Translations under genes and position numbers: made by a program | DNA from: Flavobacterium ichthyis | Lineage (GTDB): Bacteria; Bacteroidota; Bacteroidia; Flavobacteriales; Flavobacteriaceae | Direction of reading: 5' to 3' | Assembly: GCF_009915155.1 (NCBI RefSeq) | Contig: NZ_JAABLM010000016.1 | Location: forward strand, 1 to 47,457 | DNA: 47,457 nucleotides | In this document: positions 17,356 through 25,203 of the stretch, in pieces | Layout of the letters: each line of letters opens with the position of its first letter | Numbering within the stretch: position 1 is the stretch's first letter | Notes under the pieces: model-generated | Told to the model about the DNA's origin: nothing | Database searches by the model: none | The model's input: the letters and a program-made list of their open reading frames with translations, nothing else

Positions 17356-19233
17356 CTACTCCATTTTCGCACTCAATTCAAACCAGCGTTCTTCTTTTGC
17401 CTCCAAAGTTTCAATCACTTTTTGCAATTCGTTTGCTCGTTTCTCAATCTCTCCATCAGCAACTTTTCCTTCCGAAAATAACGCTTCAATCTTGGCTTTT
17501 TCAATTTCTAAATCCTTAATCTCACGCTCAATTTTCTGAAATTCTTTCTGTTCGTTGAATGACAATCCTGCCGAAACATTCTGCTGTTTCCAATTTGTTT
17601 TCGGTGTTTCTTCAACTCCTCCCGCTTTGGGGGTTGGGGGGATACTGTCTTCATACGCTCTAAAATCCGAATAATTCCCAGGGAAATTCTCAATCACACC
17701 TTCGCCTCGAAACACAAATAAATGATCCACAATTTTGTCCATAAAATAGCGATCGTGTGAAACCACCAACAAACATCCTGGATAATCTAAAAGAAAACTC
17801 TCCAAAACATTTAACGTCACGATGTCCAAATCATTGGTTGGCTCATCCAAAATCAAGAAATTCGGATTCTGAATCAAAACCGTACACAAATACAGTCGTT
17901 TCAACTCCCCACCACTCAATTTCTCTACATAATCATATTGTTTTTTGCTGTCAAAAAGGAAACGCTCCAACAATTGTGAAGCCGAAATTATTCTGCCTTT
18001 TGCCAATGGAATAAATTCGCCAAACTCCTTTATTACCTCAATTACACGCTGTCCCGGTTTCGGATTGATACCGCTTTGGGTATAATATCCAATCTTAATC
18101 GTCTCACCAACAACTACTTTCCCCGAATCCAACGGAATAGTTCCCGTCAGCAAATTCAAAAACGAAGATTTCCCCGTTCCGTTTTTCCCGATAATCCCGA
18201 TACGTTCGCCACGCTGAAAATCAAAACTGAAATTATCCAAAATCACCTTATCGTCAAACTTCTTCGAGATTTTATGAAGTTCAATGATTTTGCTACCCAT
18301 TCGCTCCATATTGATCTCCAGTTCCACAACATTTTCTTTTCGTCGGCTCTCGGCTTTTTCCTTGATCACATAAAAATCATCCTGACGCGATTTCGATTTG
18401 GTCGTTCTCGCTTTCGGCTGTCTTCTCATCCATTCCAGTTCTTTCTTGAACAAGTTTTGGGCCTTGTCAATACTTGAATTTTCCGAAGCAATTCGCTCCT
18501 CTTTTTTCTCTAAATAATACGAATAGTTTCCTTTATATTGGTATAATTTTCCGTTGTCGAGTTCAATGATTTCGTTGCAAACACGCTCCAAAAAGAAACG
18601 GTCGTGCGTTACCATAAACAACGTAATATTTTCCTTTGCAAAATAACTTTCCAGCCATTCAATCATCTCCAAATCCAAGTGATTCGTAGGTTCATCCAAA
18701 ATCAAAAGGTCCGGTCGGTTAATCAAAATAATCGCCAACGAAAGCCTTTTCTTCTGTCCACCCGAAAGATTTTTAACCTTCAATTTAAAATCTTCCAGCT
18801 TCAATTTAAACAAAATCTGCTTGAACTGCGTCTCAAAATCCCAAGCATTATGTTGGTCCATTCGGTCAAAAGCTCTTTGGTAAGCCTCCGCTCCCGAAGC
18901 TTCGGGATCAGGATTTTCCAATGCTTTTTCATACTCCTGAATCACCTTTAGTGTCTCATTATCACTCGCAAAAATACTTTCCTCAATCGTCAACTCTTCC
19001 TGCAAATTATTGTCCTGCGACAAAAACGCCATTTTAATCTCTTTCCGCACCACCACTTGTCCCGAATCCGGTTCATCTTCGCCGTTAATGATACGCATAA
19101 TCGAAGTTTTCCCCGAACCATTCTTGGCGATAAATGCAATCTTCTGATCCTTATTGATTCCAAACGAAATGTCCTTAAAAAGCGTTCTCTCGCCAAACGA
19201 TTTCGATATATTTTCTACTGATAAATAATTCAC
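17356..19233 (-). CDS. ABC-F family ATPase (Uup/EttA-like)
   Basis: The 625-residue protein has two ABC ATPase domains and no membrane part. Walker A motifs are IAKNGSGKTS (about 35) and IGKNGTGKSS (about 350), and signatures are LSGGQKKRL and LSGGELKRL. A charged linker joins them and a C-terminal coiled coil (about residues 565-625) follows, the Uup layout. ABC-F proteins act on the ribosome; Uup also touches DNA metabolism. Two short stretches look like repeat insertions: DPEASGA at 109-115, encoded by a 16-base palindrome, and SIPPTPKAGG near 530, encoded by a G-rich string. Confidence 0.93.
   Translation of the reverse strand: MNYLSVENISKSFGERTLFKDISFGINKDQKIAFIAKNGSGKTSIMRIINGEDEPDSGQVVVRKEIKMAFLSQDNNLQEELTIEESIFASDNETLKVIQEYEKALENPDPEASGAEAYQRAFDRMDQHNAWDFETQFKQILFKLKLEDFKLKVKNLSGGQKKRLSLAIILINRPDLLILDEPTNHLDLEMIEWLESYFAKENITLFMVTHDRFFLERVCNEIIELDNGKLYQYKGNYSYYLEKKEERIASENSSIDKAQNLFKKELEWMRRQPKARTTKSKSRQDDFYVIKEKAESRRKENVVELEINMERMGSKIIELHKISKKFDDKVILDNFSFDFQRGERIGIIGKNGTGKSSFLNLLTGTIPLDSGKVVVGETIKIGYYTQSGINPKPGQRVIEVIKEFGEFIPLAKGRIISASQLLERFLFDSKKQYDYVEKLSGGELKRLYLCTVLIQNPNFLILDEPTNDLDIVTLNVLESFLLDYPGCLLVVSHDRYFMDKIVDHLFVFRGEGVIENFPGNYSDFRAYEDSIPPTPKAGGVEETPKTNWKQQNVSAGLSFNEQKEFQKIEREIKDLEIEKAKIEALFSEGKVADGEIEKRANELQKVIETLEAKEERWFELSAKME
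17616..17642. repeat. G/C-skewed low-complexity tract in the ABC-F linker
   Basis: The plus strand reads AACTCCTCCCGCTTTGGGGG and continues TTGGGGGGA. In the gene it encodes Ser-Ile-Pro-Pro-Thr-Pro-Lys-Ala-Gly-Gly in the variable linker before the C-terminal coiled coil. Its composition is unlike the neighbouring AT-rich DNA, which suggests a repeat-derived insertion. Confidence 0.5.
18892..18907. repeat. Perfect 16-bp palindrome inside the ABC-F gene
   Basis: TCCCGAAGCTTCGGGA is fully self-complementary. In the gene it encodes Pro-Glu-Ala-Ser-Gly at residues 110-114. It has the same outer arms and the same reading frame as the palindrome in the methyltransferase gene. Confidence 0.85.
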
Positions 19234-19239
19234 TTAATT

Positions 19240-19272
19240 GAGTTATGAGTTATAAATTAAGAGTTATGAGTT
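19240..19272. repeat. Short direct repeat GAGTTATGAGTT
   Basis: The 12-mer occurs at 19240-19251 and again at 19261-19272. It lies in the leader between the ABC-F start and its promoter. It looks like simple-sequence drift and has no evident function. Confidence 0.7.
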
Positions 19273-19292
19273 GCTCGACCATAACTTTTGTG

Positions 19293-19323
19293 CAAAAGTA
19301 ACGTTTTTAAGTCATTATGTAAA
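19293..19323 (-). promoter_or_regulatory. Putative promoter of the ABC-F gene
   Basis: On the minus strand TACTTTTG (19293-19300) matches TANNTTTG, and a TTTA lies 19 bases upstream (19320-19323). The -7 box is half of an inverted repeat ACTTTTG-TG-CAAAAGT (19284-19299). The leader to the ATG is about 55 bases. Confidence 0.5.
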
Positions 19324-19397
19324 TTATTGATTTTGCACATTACATCTTTGTTACTTTGTAACTTCTTCATTAATTTTACTGTTCAAAGAATTGCACA

Positions 19398-20486
19398 TTG
19401 GCAAAAAAAACACATCATCAATCGGCTTTAAGTGAAAAAGCAGGAATTAATCCGCCAGAAATTGTGGGAAAAAATTCGGTGGCAAAAATTATTGACTCTC
19501 GAAAAAAGCAACCTTCTGTAGATGAGTTGATTGAAGGTGTTTTATCGGGGAACAAAATCGCTTTGTCTCGGGCGATTACTTTGGTAGAAAGTACCAATTT
19601 TCGGCATATAGAAAAAGCCGAAAAAATTATAAACGCTTGTTTGCCATATTCTAATAACGCTGTAAGAATTGGAATTACTGGAGTTCCTGGAGTTGGAAAA
19701 AGCACTTTTATCGAAACTTTCGGAAAACATTTGACTCAAAAAGGAAAAAAAGTTGCGGTTTTAGCAGTTGACCCAAGTAGCACTGTTTCTCACGGAAGTA
19801 TTTTAGGAGATAAAACCCGGATGGAAGAATTAGTGAAAGACGAAAATGCATATATACGTCCGTCAGCATCTGGCGAAACTTTAGGAGGAGTGGCGAGAAA
19901 AACCCGTGAAACAATTATTCTTTGCGAAGCTTGCGGATTTGACACGATTATTATTGAAACCGTTGGCGTGGGACAAAGTGAAACCACCGTTCAAAGTATG
20001 GTTGATTTTTTTCTTTTACTCAAAATTTCAGGAGCTGGCGATGAATTACAAGGTATCAAACGAGGCATTATGGAAATGGCAGATGCGATTGTGATTAATA
20101 AAACCGATGGCGATAATATTAAAAAAGCAAAATTAGCCAAAACTGAATTTAATAGGGCGTTGCATCTTTTTCCGGCAAAAAATTCGGGATGGCAACCTAA
20201 AGTAGTTACAGCAAGTTCTTTAACCAAAGACGGAATTGATGAGGTAGAGCAACTTATTTTCGAGTATGTTTCGCTTACAAAATCGAATGGTTATTTCGCT
20301 CAAAAACGACAAGAACAAAATCAATTTTGGTTGCTAGAAACAATAAACGAACAATTAAAAAATAACTTTTTCAACCATCCGGAAATTAAAAGTTTGTTAG
20401 CAACAAAACTACTTGCTGTTCAGAAAAATGAAATTTCCCCGTTTGTAGCAGCTAATGAATTACTTGAAAAATATTTTAAAAAATAA
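19398..20486 (+). CDS. meaB: Methylmalonyl-CoA mutase-associated GTPase MeaB (ArgK family)
   Basis: MeaB is a GTPase chaperone that protects methylmalonyl-CoA mutase and gates delivery of adenosylcobalamin. The 362-residue protein has a P-loop GITGVPGVGKST near residues 93-104, VDPSS near 125, an ETVGVGQSE block and the NKTDGDN guanine-specificity motif near 235. The start is a TTG (19398). The N-terminus from there (KKTHHQSALSEKAGI) matches flavobacterial MeaB proteins and no ATG fits, so I keep TTG. It converges on mutA with two bases between stops. Confidence 0.94.
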   Translation: MAKKTHHQSALSEKAGINPPEIVGKNSVAKIIDSRKKQPSVDELIEGVLSGNKIALSRAITLVESTNFRHIEKAEKIINACLPYSNNAVRIGITGVPGVGKSTFIETFGKHLTQKGKKVAVLAVDPSSTVSHGSILGDKTRMEELVKDENAYIRPSASGETLGGVARKTRETIILCEACGFDTIIIETVGVGQSETTVQSMVDFFLLLKISGAGDELQGIKRGIMEMADAIVINKTDGDNIKKAKLAKTEFNRALHLFPAKNSGWQPKVVTASSLTKDGIDEVEQLIFEYVSLTKSNGYFAQKRQEQNQFWLLETINEQLKNNFFNHPEIKSLLATKLLAVQKNEISPFVAANELLEKYFKK

Positions 20487-20488
20487 AT

Positions 20489-21865
20489 TTATTCAGTACC
20501 CAATTTTTCTTGGGCTAAACGCTCTTGTTCCATTTTTTCGGCGAGACGTTTTTCTATAATAGGTGTGATTAAAGTTTTTCTAGGCTTTATTTTTACAAAA
20601 GGAAAAAGCTCTAGATCGTGTGCCATTCTATCATTTTTGTTTGGAAATTTATTCGTTCCTAACAAAACTTCATTTCCTGAATCAAACAAATCTTGTTCTT
20701 TTTTAGCGCTTTCCTGTATTTTTTTCTGAATATTTCCTTCAATCAATTGGGTAATGAAACCATCATTTGATTCAATTTCTTTAAATAAAACCAGCGCTTT
20801 TTCTGCCAATTGTTTCGTTAAATTTTCGATGTAATAACTTCCGTCAGCAGGATTTGAAACCTTATCAAAATAACTTTCGTGTTTTAATATCAACAATTGA
20901 TTTCGTGAAATTCTGTCGCCAAATTCATTTTCTTTGTGGTACAAAACATCATACGCCAAATTACTTACGGCATTTGCGCCACCTAAAATAGCACTCATAC
21001 ATTCAGTTGTGGTGCGAAGCATATTTACATTATAATCGTACAACGTCTTATTTCTCTTGGTAGGAGTTGCCAAAATATAGCAAGGCAAATGGTGGTCAAA
21101 TTCTGAAGCAATTAATTTAAAAAGTTGTTTGATTGCCCGAATTTTAGCTATTTCGAAAAAATAATTAGAACCCACGGCTACTTCTAAAACAATTGGTTTT
21201 GAGATGGTTGCCACTTTATTAAAATATTCTGTAACGTGAGCTAAAATATATGCTATTTGCTGTATCATATTGGCTCCCGCGTTTTGGTAAAGTGTTCCAT
21301 CAATATTTAAAAAAGAAATATTTTGGCAGGAAACCGCAATGGTATTCAAGGCGTCAAAATCGGGATTGAGATTGTCAAACCAGTTTCCGTCTTTTGCTAA
21401 TTGGTTGATTGGATCGAGTTGCACAAAAAATTTTGCGTTGTTATTTTGAGCAATTGCATTTATTTTTTGGACAAAATTTACTGATAGAAATTGCAATTTA
21501 AAAAATATCGTAATGTTTTCTAAAGGTAATTTTTCAAGCAGTTTGTGAATATCTAGATTTTCATCTGTGATGGTAAACCGAAGACTTTCGGCTCCACGGT
21601 TGAGGGTTTCCAGGGCTCGTGAAACAGATTTTTCGAGATCGAAAACAAAAATGTTTTGCGTAATTATAAAAACTTCAGAATTTGTGGCAATGTTCTGCGG
21701 GTTTTCAAATTCGTCTTTGTGGTAAAATGGTTTTACTTTGATGCCTTCCGGGCTTTCCCAAACCAAGGTGTCGTTATAATCTGCTCCTTTTAATTCGTAC
21801 TGAATTTGTTGTTTCCATTGTTTGGAAGAAACGTGACTAAATTCGTTGAATAATTGGTTTTCCAT
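20489..21865 (-). CDS. mutA: Methylmalonyl-CoA mutase small subunit
   Basis: The mutase interconverts methylmalonyl-CoA and succinyl-CoA. MutA is the non-catalytic small subunit of the heterodimer. The 458-residue protein shows the mutase barrel fold: DTLVWESPEGIKVKPFY near residue 32, then TTECMSAILGGANAVSNLAYD and SNPADGSYYIENLT. It lacks a DxHxxG cobalamin-binding domain, as expected for MutA. Its start lies upstream of copy B of the dispersed repeat, after a DivIC-like gene and udk on the same strand. The large subunit gene mutB, usually a close neighbour, is not in the window. Confidence 0.93.
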   Translation of the reverse strand: MENQLFNEFSHVSSKQWKQQIQYELKGADYNDTLVWESPEGIKVKPFYHKDEFENPQNIATNSEVFIITQNIFVFDLEKSVSRALETLNRGAESLRFTITDENLDIHKLLEKLPLENITIFFKLQFLSVNFVQKINAIAQNNNAKFFVQLDPINQLAKDGNWFDNLNPDFDALNTIAVSCQNISFLNIDGTLYQNAGANMIQQIAYILAHVTEYFNKVATISKPIVLEVAVGSNYFFEIAKIRAIKQLFKLIASEFDHHLPCYILATPTKRNKTLYDYNVNMLRTTTECMSAILGGANAVSNLAYDVLYHKENEFGDRISRNQLLILKHESYFDKVSNPADGSYYIENLTKQLAEKALVLFKEIESNDGFITQLIEGNIQKKIQESAKKEQDLFDSGNEVLLGTNKFPNKNDRMAHDLELFPFVKIKPRKTLITPIIEKRLAEKMEQERLAQEKLGTE

Positions 21866-21919
21866 TTTAATTACGTTTTCGTTTTACTTGCGATTAAAAA
21901 ATGCCTGATGTTTTCCTTT

Positions 21920-22006
21920 AGCCCCGATTGTAGCGGAAATCCTTTTATTAATTGCCCGGATTGAAATCCGGGGCAATTGATGAAAGATTGTAGCGGAAAG
22001 CGGGAA
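21920..22006 (+). repeat. Dispersed intergenic element, copy B (best preserved)
   Basis: The 14-mer GATTGTAGCGGAAA occurs at 21926-21939 and again at 21986-21999, exactly 60 bases apart. Between them is an imperfect palindrome, AATTGCCCGGATT (21950-21962) against AATCCGGGGCAATT (21965-21978). The ends are AGCCCCG and AGCGGGAA. The flanks contain AAAAAATGCC on both sides (about 21896 and 22017). It separates mutA from the DivIC-like gene without disrupting either. Confidence 0.9.
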
Positions 22007-22052
22007 CCCAAATTTAAAAAAATGCCGGAAGTATTGCTCCAGAAATAAAAAA

Positions 22053-22406
22053 TTAAAGCGTTTTACTTTCTTCGTCCGGCGGTAAATCTTCATCAAATTC
22101 AATGATGTAAATGTCTTCGCTGTCGCGTTTCATATAATATTTTTCTCGGGCGTATTTCTCGATTTGATCAGGGTTTTTGAGCAATTTTATTTTCTGCTGG
22201 TCGCTTTTAATTTCGTCTTGATAATATTTTTTGTTGTCTTCAAGTTCCTTTAATTCTTTATTGAGAATTTTTTGGTCCACAAAAGAATAGTTGTCTAAAA
22301 AAATCATCCAAATCACAAAAAAAACCGTCACGAGCACGTATCGGTTAGAGATAATTTTGAGCCAAGAAGTTTTTTTTTCGGTCGATTTTTTGAACAATTT
22401 TTTCAT
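22053..22406 (-). CDS. Septum formation initiator family protein (FtsB/DivIC-like)
   Basis: This 117-residue bitopic membrane protein has a short basic cytoplasmic N-terminus, one transmembrane segment (about residues 24-42), then a periplasmic coiled coil (KELKELEDNKKYYQDEIKSDQQKIKLL). The motif YAREKYYMKRDSEDIYI that follows is typical of the FtsB/DivIC family. It should join the FtsL/FtsQ-type division complex. It lies 12 bases after udk on the same strand, so the two are probably one operon that may run on into mutA. Confidence 0.9.
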   Translation of the reverse strand: MKKLFKKSTEKKTSWLKIISNRYVLVTVFFVIWMIFLDNYSFVDQKILNKELKELEDNKKYYQDEIKSDQQKIKLLKNPDQIEKYAREKYYMKRDSEDIYIIEFDEDLPPDEESKTL

Positions 22407-22418
22407 GGCGAAGCGGTT

Positions 22419-23027
22419 TTACAAAATACGTTGGTTAATTACAGCTCTAACCACATCTATGGCAACCGTATTGTATTTATCGTTAGGAATCACGATGTCG
22501 GCAAAAGCTTTTGTAGGCTCGATAAATTGTTCGTGCATGGGTTTTAACGTATTTTGGTAACGGTTTAAAACTTCTTGCATATCACGGCCACGTTCGGCAA
22601 TGTCACGTTTCAAGCGGCGAATGAGGCGTTCGTCCGAATCTGCTTGAACATAAATTTTAATGTCAAACATTTCCCGAAGTTCCGGATTTGCCAAAATTAA
22701 AATGCCTTCTACAATCATCACTTTTCGCGGATGTGTCAAAACCGTATCATCAGTTCTATTGTGAGTAACGAAAGAATAAACCGGCTGATCAATGGTTTTT
22801 CCGGCCTTTAAATCTTTAAGATGTTGTGCCAAAAGTTCAAAATCTATAGCCCGAGGATGGTCAAAATTAATCAAAGCGCGTTCGTCAAAAGACAAGTTGT
22901 GGTTCTCGCGGTAATAAGAGTCTTGCGAAATAATCCCGACTTCAGTTTGCGGAAGTTCATTCATAATTTGCTGAACCACAGTAGTTTTTCCACTTCCGGT
23001 ACCTCCGGCAATTCCAATAATGAGCAT
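22419..23027 (-). CDS. udk: Uridine kinase
   Basis: This cytoplasmic enzyme phosphorylates uridine and cytidine in pyrimidine salvage. The 202-residue protein has the P-loop GGTGSGKTT at residues 8-16, DSYYR at 36-40, and NFDHPRAIDF near 55. An RLIRRLKRDIAERGRD lid segment follows. Length and motifs are normal. It leads a run of minus-strand genes (udk, DivIC-like, mutA). A TATTTTTG -7 box lies at 23056-23063. Confidence 0.95.
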   Translation of the reverse strand: MLIIGIAGGTGSGKTTVVQQIMNELPQTEVGIISQDSYYRENHNLSFDERALINFDHPRAIDFELLAQHLKDLKAGKTIDQPVYSFVTHNRTDDTVLTHPRKVMIVEGILILANPELREMFDIKIYVQADSDERLIRRLKRDIAERGRDMQEVLNRYQNTLKPMHEQFIEPTKAFADIVIPNDKYNTVAIDVVRAVINQRIL

Positions 23028-23055
23028 AAAGTTGTGTTATAATAAATTCTTTTGG

Positions 23056-23063
23056 CAAAAATA
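23056..23063 (-). promoter_or_regulatory. -7 box upstream of udk
   Basis: TATTTTTG on the minus strand, 28 bases before the udk ATG. No clear TTG lies 17-23 bases upstream. Confidence 0.45.
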
Positions 23064-23124
23064 GAAATTTTTCCGGGAGCGCTTTTCGTTTTTTTTAACT
23101 AAATCCATATTTTCTATATTTCAT

Positions 23125-23228
23125 GGGCGTGTCCCTTCGGGTCGGGCTTTCGCCACTCGCTGTTTTTTCGGTTCCACTTCGTTCCACCCTAAAAACGAGC
23201 TCAAACAATGGCTCAATCCCTCACGCAA
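23125..23228. repeat. Imperfect palindromic element of about 104 bp
   Basis: The segment begins GGGCGTGTCCCTTCGGGTC and ends CTCACGCAACC. Paired blocks share one centre near 23177: GCGTG (23127-23131) with CACGC (23222-23226), CTCG (23156-23159) with CGAG (23196-23199), and the T run 23162-23167 with AAAAA (23191-23195). It is GC-richer than its surroundings. I know the GGGCGTGTCCCTTCGGG start as a recurring string in flavobacterial intergenic DNA (memory, unverified). The 23028-23352 gap holds no gene; it has this element plus the two flanking -7 boxes. Confidence 0.7.
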
Positions 23229-23328
23229 CCCGCGATTGAAAAAAAAATAATAATAGATAGACAAAGCTTTTGAATTGGCAATTTAGGTTGCCAAAAAATT
23301 TACGCTAGAAATGAGTTTTATTTTTTCG

Positions 23329-23336
23329 TACCTTCG
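23329..23336 (+). promoter_or_regulatory. -7 box deciding the start of the DUF1801 gene
   Basis: TACCTTCG is one base from TANNTTTG. It lies inside the longest open frame (which would begin at 23311) and 17 bases before the ATG at 23353, so the shorter gene is preferred. Confidence 0.4.
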
Positions 23337-23352
23337 CTCTAAATCAAAAAAT

Positions 23353-23775
23353 ATGGCACAAAATAAAACCATTGAAACCGATGTAGAAGTTACTGATTTT
23401 TTAAATGCTCCGGAGCGCGAAAAAAAATACCATGACAGTCTCGAATTTATTAAAATATTTAATGAGGTAAGTGGTTTTTCGCCAAAAATGTGGGGCTCAA
23501 GTATAATAGGCTTTGGCAGCTACCATTATAAATATAATTCTGGACACGAAGGTGATACACCACTTGTGGCTTTTTCTCCACGTAAAGATGCATTTGCATT
23601 ATATCTTTTACCAGAATTCCCCGAAAAAGAAATGTTACTTTCGCAACTTGGTAAACACAAAGCTACCAAAGGCTGTGTTTACATTAAAAAACTCTCCGAT
23701 ATTAATATAGAAATTCTCAAAAAAATGCTGAGCAACTGCATCGCTCACACCAAGACTTTGTATCCGGAAAATTAA
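23353..23775 (+). CDS. DUF1801 domain protein
   Basis: The 140-residue cytoplasmic protein starts MAQNKTIETDVEVTDFLNA. The pattern KMWGSSIIGFGSYHYKY, then FSPRKDAFALYLLP, and KATKGCVYIKKLSDINIEIL near the C-terminus matches DUF1801 (YdhG-like) proteins. The family is structurally known but has no firm biochemical function. It is flanked by the palindromic element upstream and a glycosyltransferase downstream. Confidence 0.85.
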   Translation: MAQNKTIETDVEVTDFLNAPEREKKYHDSLEFIKIFNEVSGFSPKMWGSSIIGFGSYHYKYNSGHEGDTPLVAFSPRKDAFALYLLPEFPEKEMLLSQLGKHKATKGCVYIKKLSDINIEILKKMLSNCIAHTKTLYPEN

Positions 23776-23846
23776 CCCTTGGTTAGTCAACATTTAACCA
23801 AGCAATCAAGCCTAAAAATTTATCAAAATTCGTCTAACTTTGTAGC

Positions 23847-25013
23847 ATGCAGCTTTCTGTCGTTATCTTAAATTATAATGTTCGATATTTTTTGCAGTTA
23901 TGTTTATCTAGCGTTCAAAAAGCGATTCAAAACATTGATGCGGAAATTATAGTGGTTGATAATCTTTCGCCAGATGACAGTTGCCAAATGGTTCGGGAAC
24001 ATTTCCCAGAAGTTAAGCTTATCGAAAATAAAGAAAATTTCGGTTTTCCAAAAGGTAACAACATAGGAGTTCAGCAAGCTTCCGGAAAATACATTTGCAT
24101 CTTAAATCCAGATACTGTTGTTGCCGAAGATACTTTTATAAAATTAATACAATTTGCTAACAATCAACAGGAACTAGGAGTCATAGGTTGCAAACTTATC
24201 GATGGATCCGGAAAATTTTTACCTGAATCCAAACGTGGCATTCCCACGCCATTTACTGCGTTTGCTAAAATATTTTCGCTGTATAAATTTTTTCCCAAGA
24301 ACAAAAAATTTGGTCAATATTATGCTTCTCAAATTGCTGAGAATCAAACGGCTAAAGTGGATGTTTTGGTTGGTGCGTTTATGTTTTTAGAAAAGGAAAC
24401 CTATGAAAAAATAGGCGGGTTTGATGAACAATATTTTATGTATGGAGAAGATATTGACTTGAGTTACAGTGTGTTAAAAATAAAAAAAAATAATTTTTAT
24501 TTTCCAGAAACTACCGTGATTCATTATAAAGGAGAAAGTACGGCTCGCAATAAAAAATATTTACGGCATTTTCAGGAAGGCATGAATTTGTTTTACCAAA
24601 AACATTTTCAACCTTCGGTTTTTTTCAAAACATTTATGAAAGTTGGCAGTTTTGCTTTTTCTTTATTGAAAACAGTAGAAGGCAATCAAAACCACAATAA
24701 AAATGTTTCACAATATATTTTGTTATCTGAAAATCAGCAGTTACAAAAAAAAATAGCAATTACGCTCAAAAAAAATGTTACACTAGCCACTTTCGGTACG
24801 GAAAAAGATTTAATTTCGCAAACGTTTTCGAGAGATATGCCAACCGAAATAATATTTGACGAAAGTCATCTTTCTTTCAAGCAAATGATAACTTTGATGG
24901 AACAATGGCGACATCTAAATGTGAGTTTTAAAATCGCACTTTCCGGGCAAAATTTTATCATTGGAAGCAATCACAGTGAAAGCAAAGGCAATATCATAAA
25001 ATTTTACAAATGA
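23847..25013 (+). CDS. Glycosyltransferase family 2 (WbbL-like)
   Basis: The 388-residue cytoplasmic or membrane-associated enzyme has a GT-A fold N-terminus: VVILNYNVRYFLQLCLSSV, then VVDNLSPDDSC, then ILNPDTVV, which holds the DxD-like metal site. GAFMFLEKETYEKIGGFDE and YGEDIDLSYSV follow, as in rhamnosyltransferases such as WbbL. The last 150 residues are less conserved. The acceptor is unknown and no other polysaccharide genes are adjacent. A TAACTTTG box lies at 23835-23842, unusually close to the ATG. Confidence 0.9.
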   Translation: MQLSVVILNYNVRYFLQLCLSSVQKAIQNIDAEIIVVDNLSPDDSCQMVREHFPEVKLIENKENFGFPKGNNIGVQQASGKYICILNPDTVVAEDTFIKLIQFANNQQELGVIGCKLIDGSGKFLPESKRGIPTPFTAFAKIFSLYKFFPKNKKFGQYYASQIAENQTAKVDVLVGAFMFLEKETYEKIGGFDEQYFMYGEDIDLSYSVLKIKKNNFYFPETTVIHYKGESTARNKKYLRHFQEGMNLFYQKHFQPSVFFKTFMKVGSFAFSLLKTVEGNQNHNKNVSQYILLSENQQLQKKIAITLKKNVTLATFGTEKDLISQTFSRDMPTEIIFDESHLSFKQMITLMEQWRHLNVSFKIALSGQNFIIGSNHSESKGNIIKFYK

Positions 25014-25079
25014 CAATAGAGGATACCAATTTATCAGTAACTTATTAGGTCATAATTTCTATTTGGCTTAAAATTATTT

Positions 25080-25087
25080 TAAATTTG
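25080..25087 (+). promoter_or_regulatory. -7 box upstream of the E2 gene
   Basis: TAAATTTG matches TANNTTTG. A TTTG lies only 14 bases upstream, shorter than usual. The leader would be over 100 bases and AT-rich, with no structure I can name. Confidence 0.35.
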
Positions 25088-25203
25088 TGTTTTAAATTTA
25101 AATAAAAACAATTCATCTAAAAATTATATAATTCGTAGTGTAACATCGAAATTAATATTAATTTTACACAATAAAAATAAAAATTCACCATCAGGTTATC
25201 AAT

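Noticed and set aside
17626..17642. Possible G-quadruplex
   Set aside because: Only two G runs are present; four are needed for an intramolecular quadruplex.
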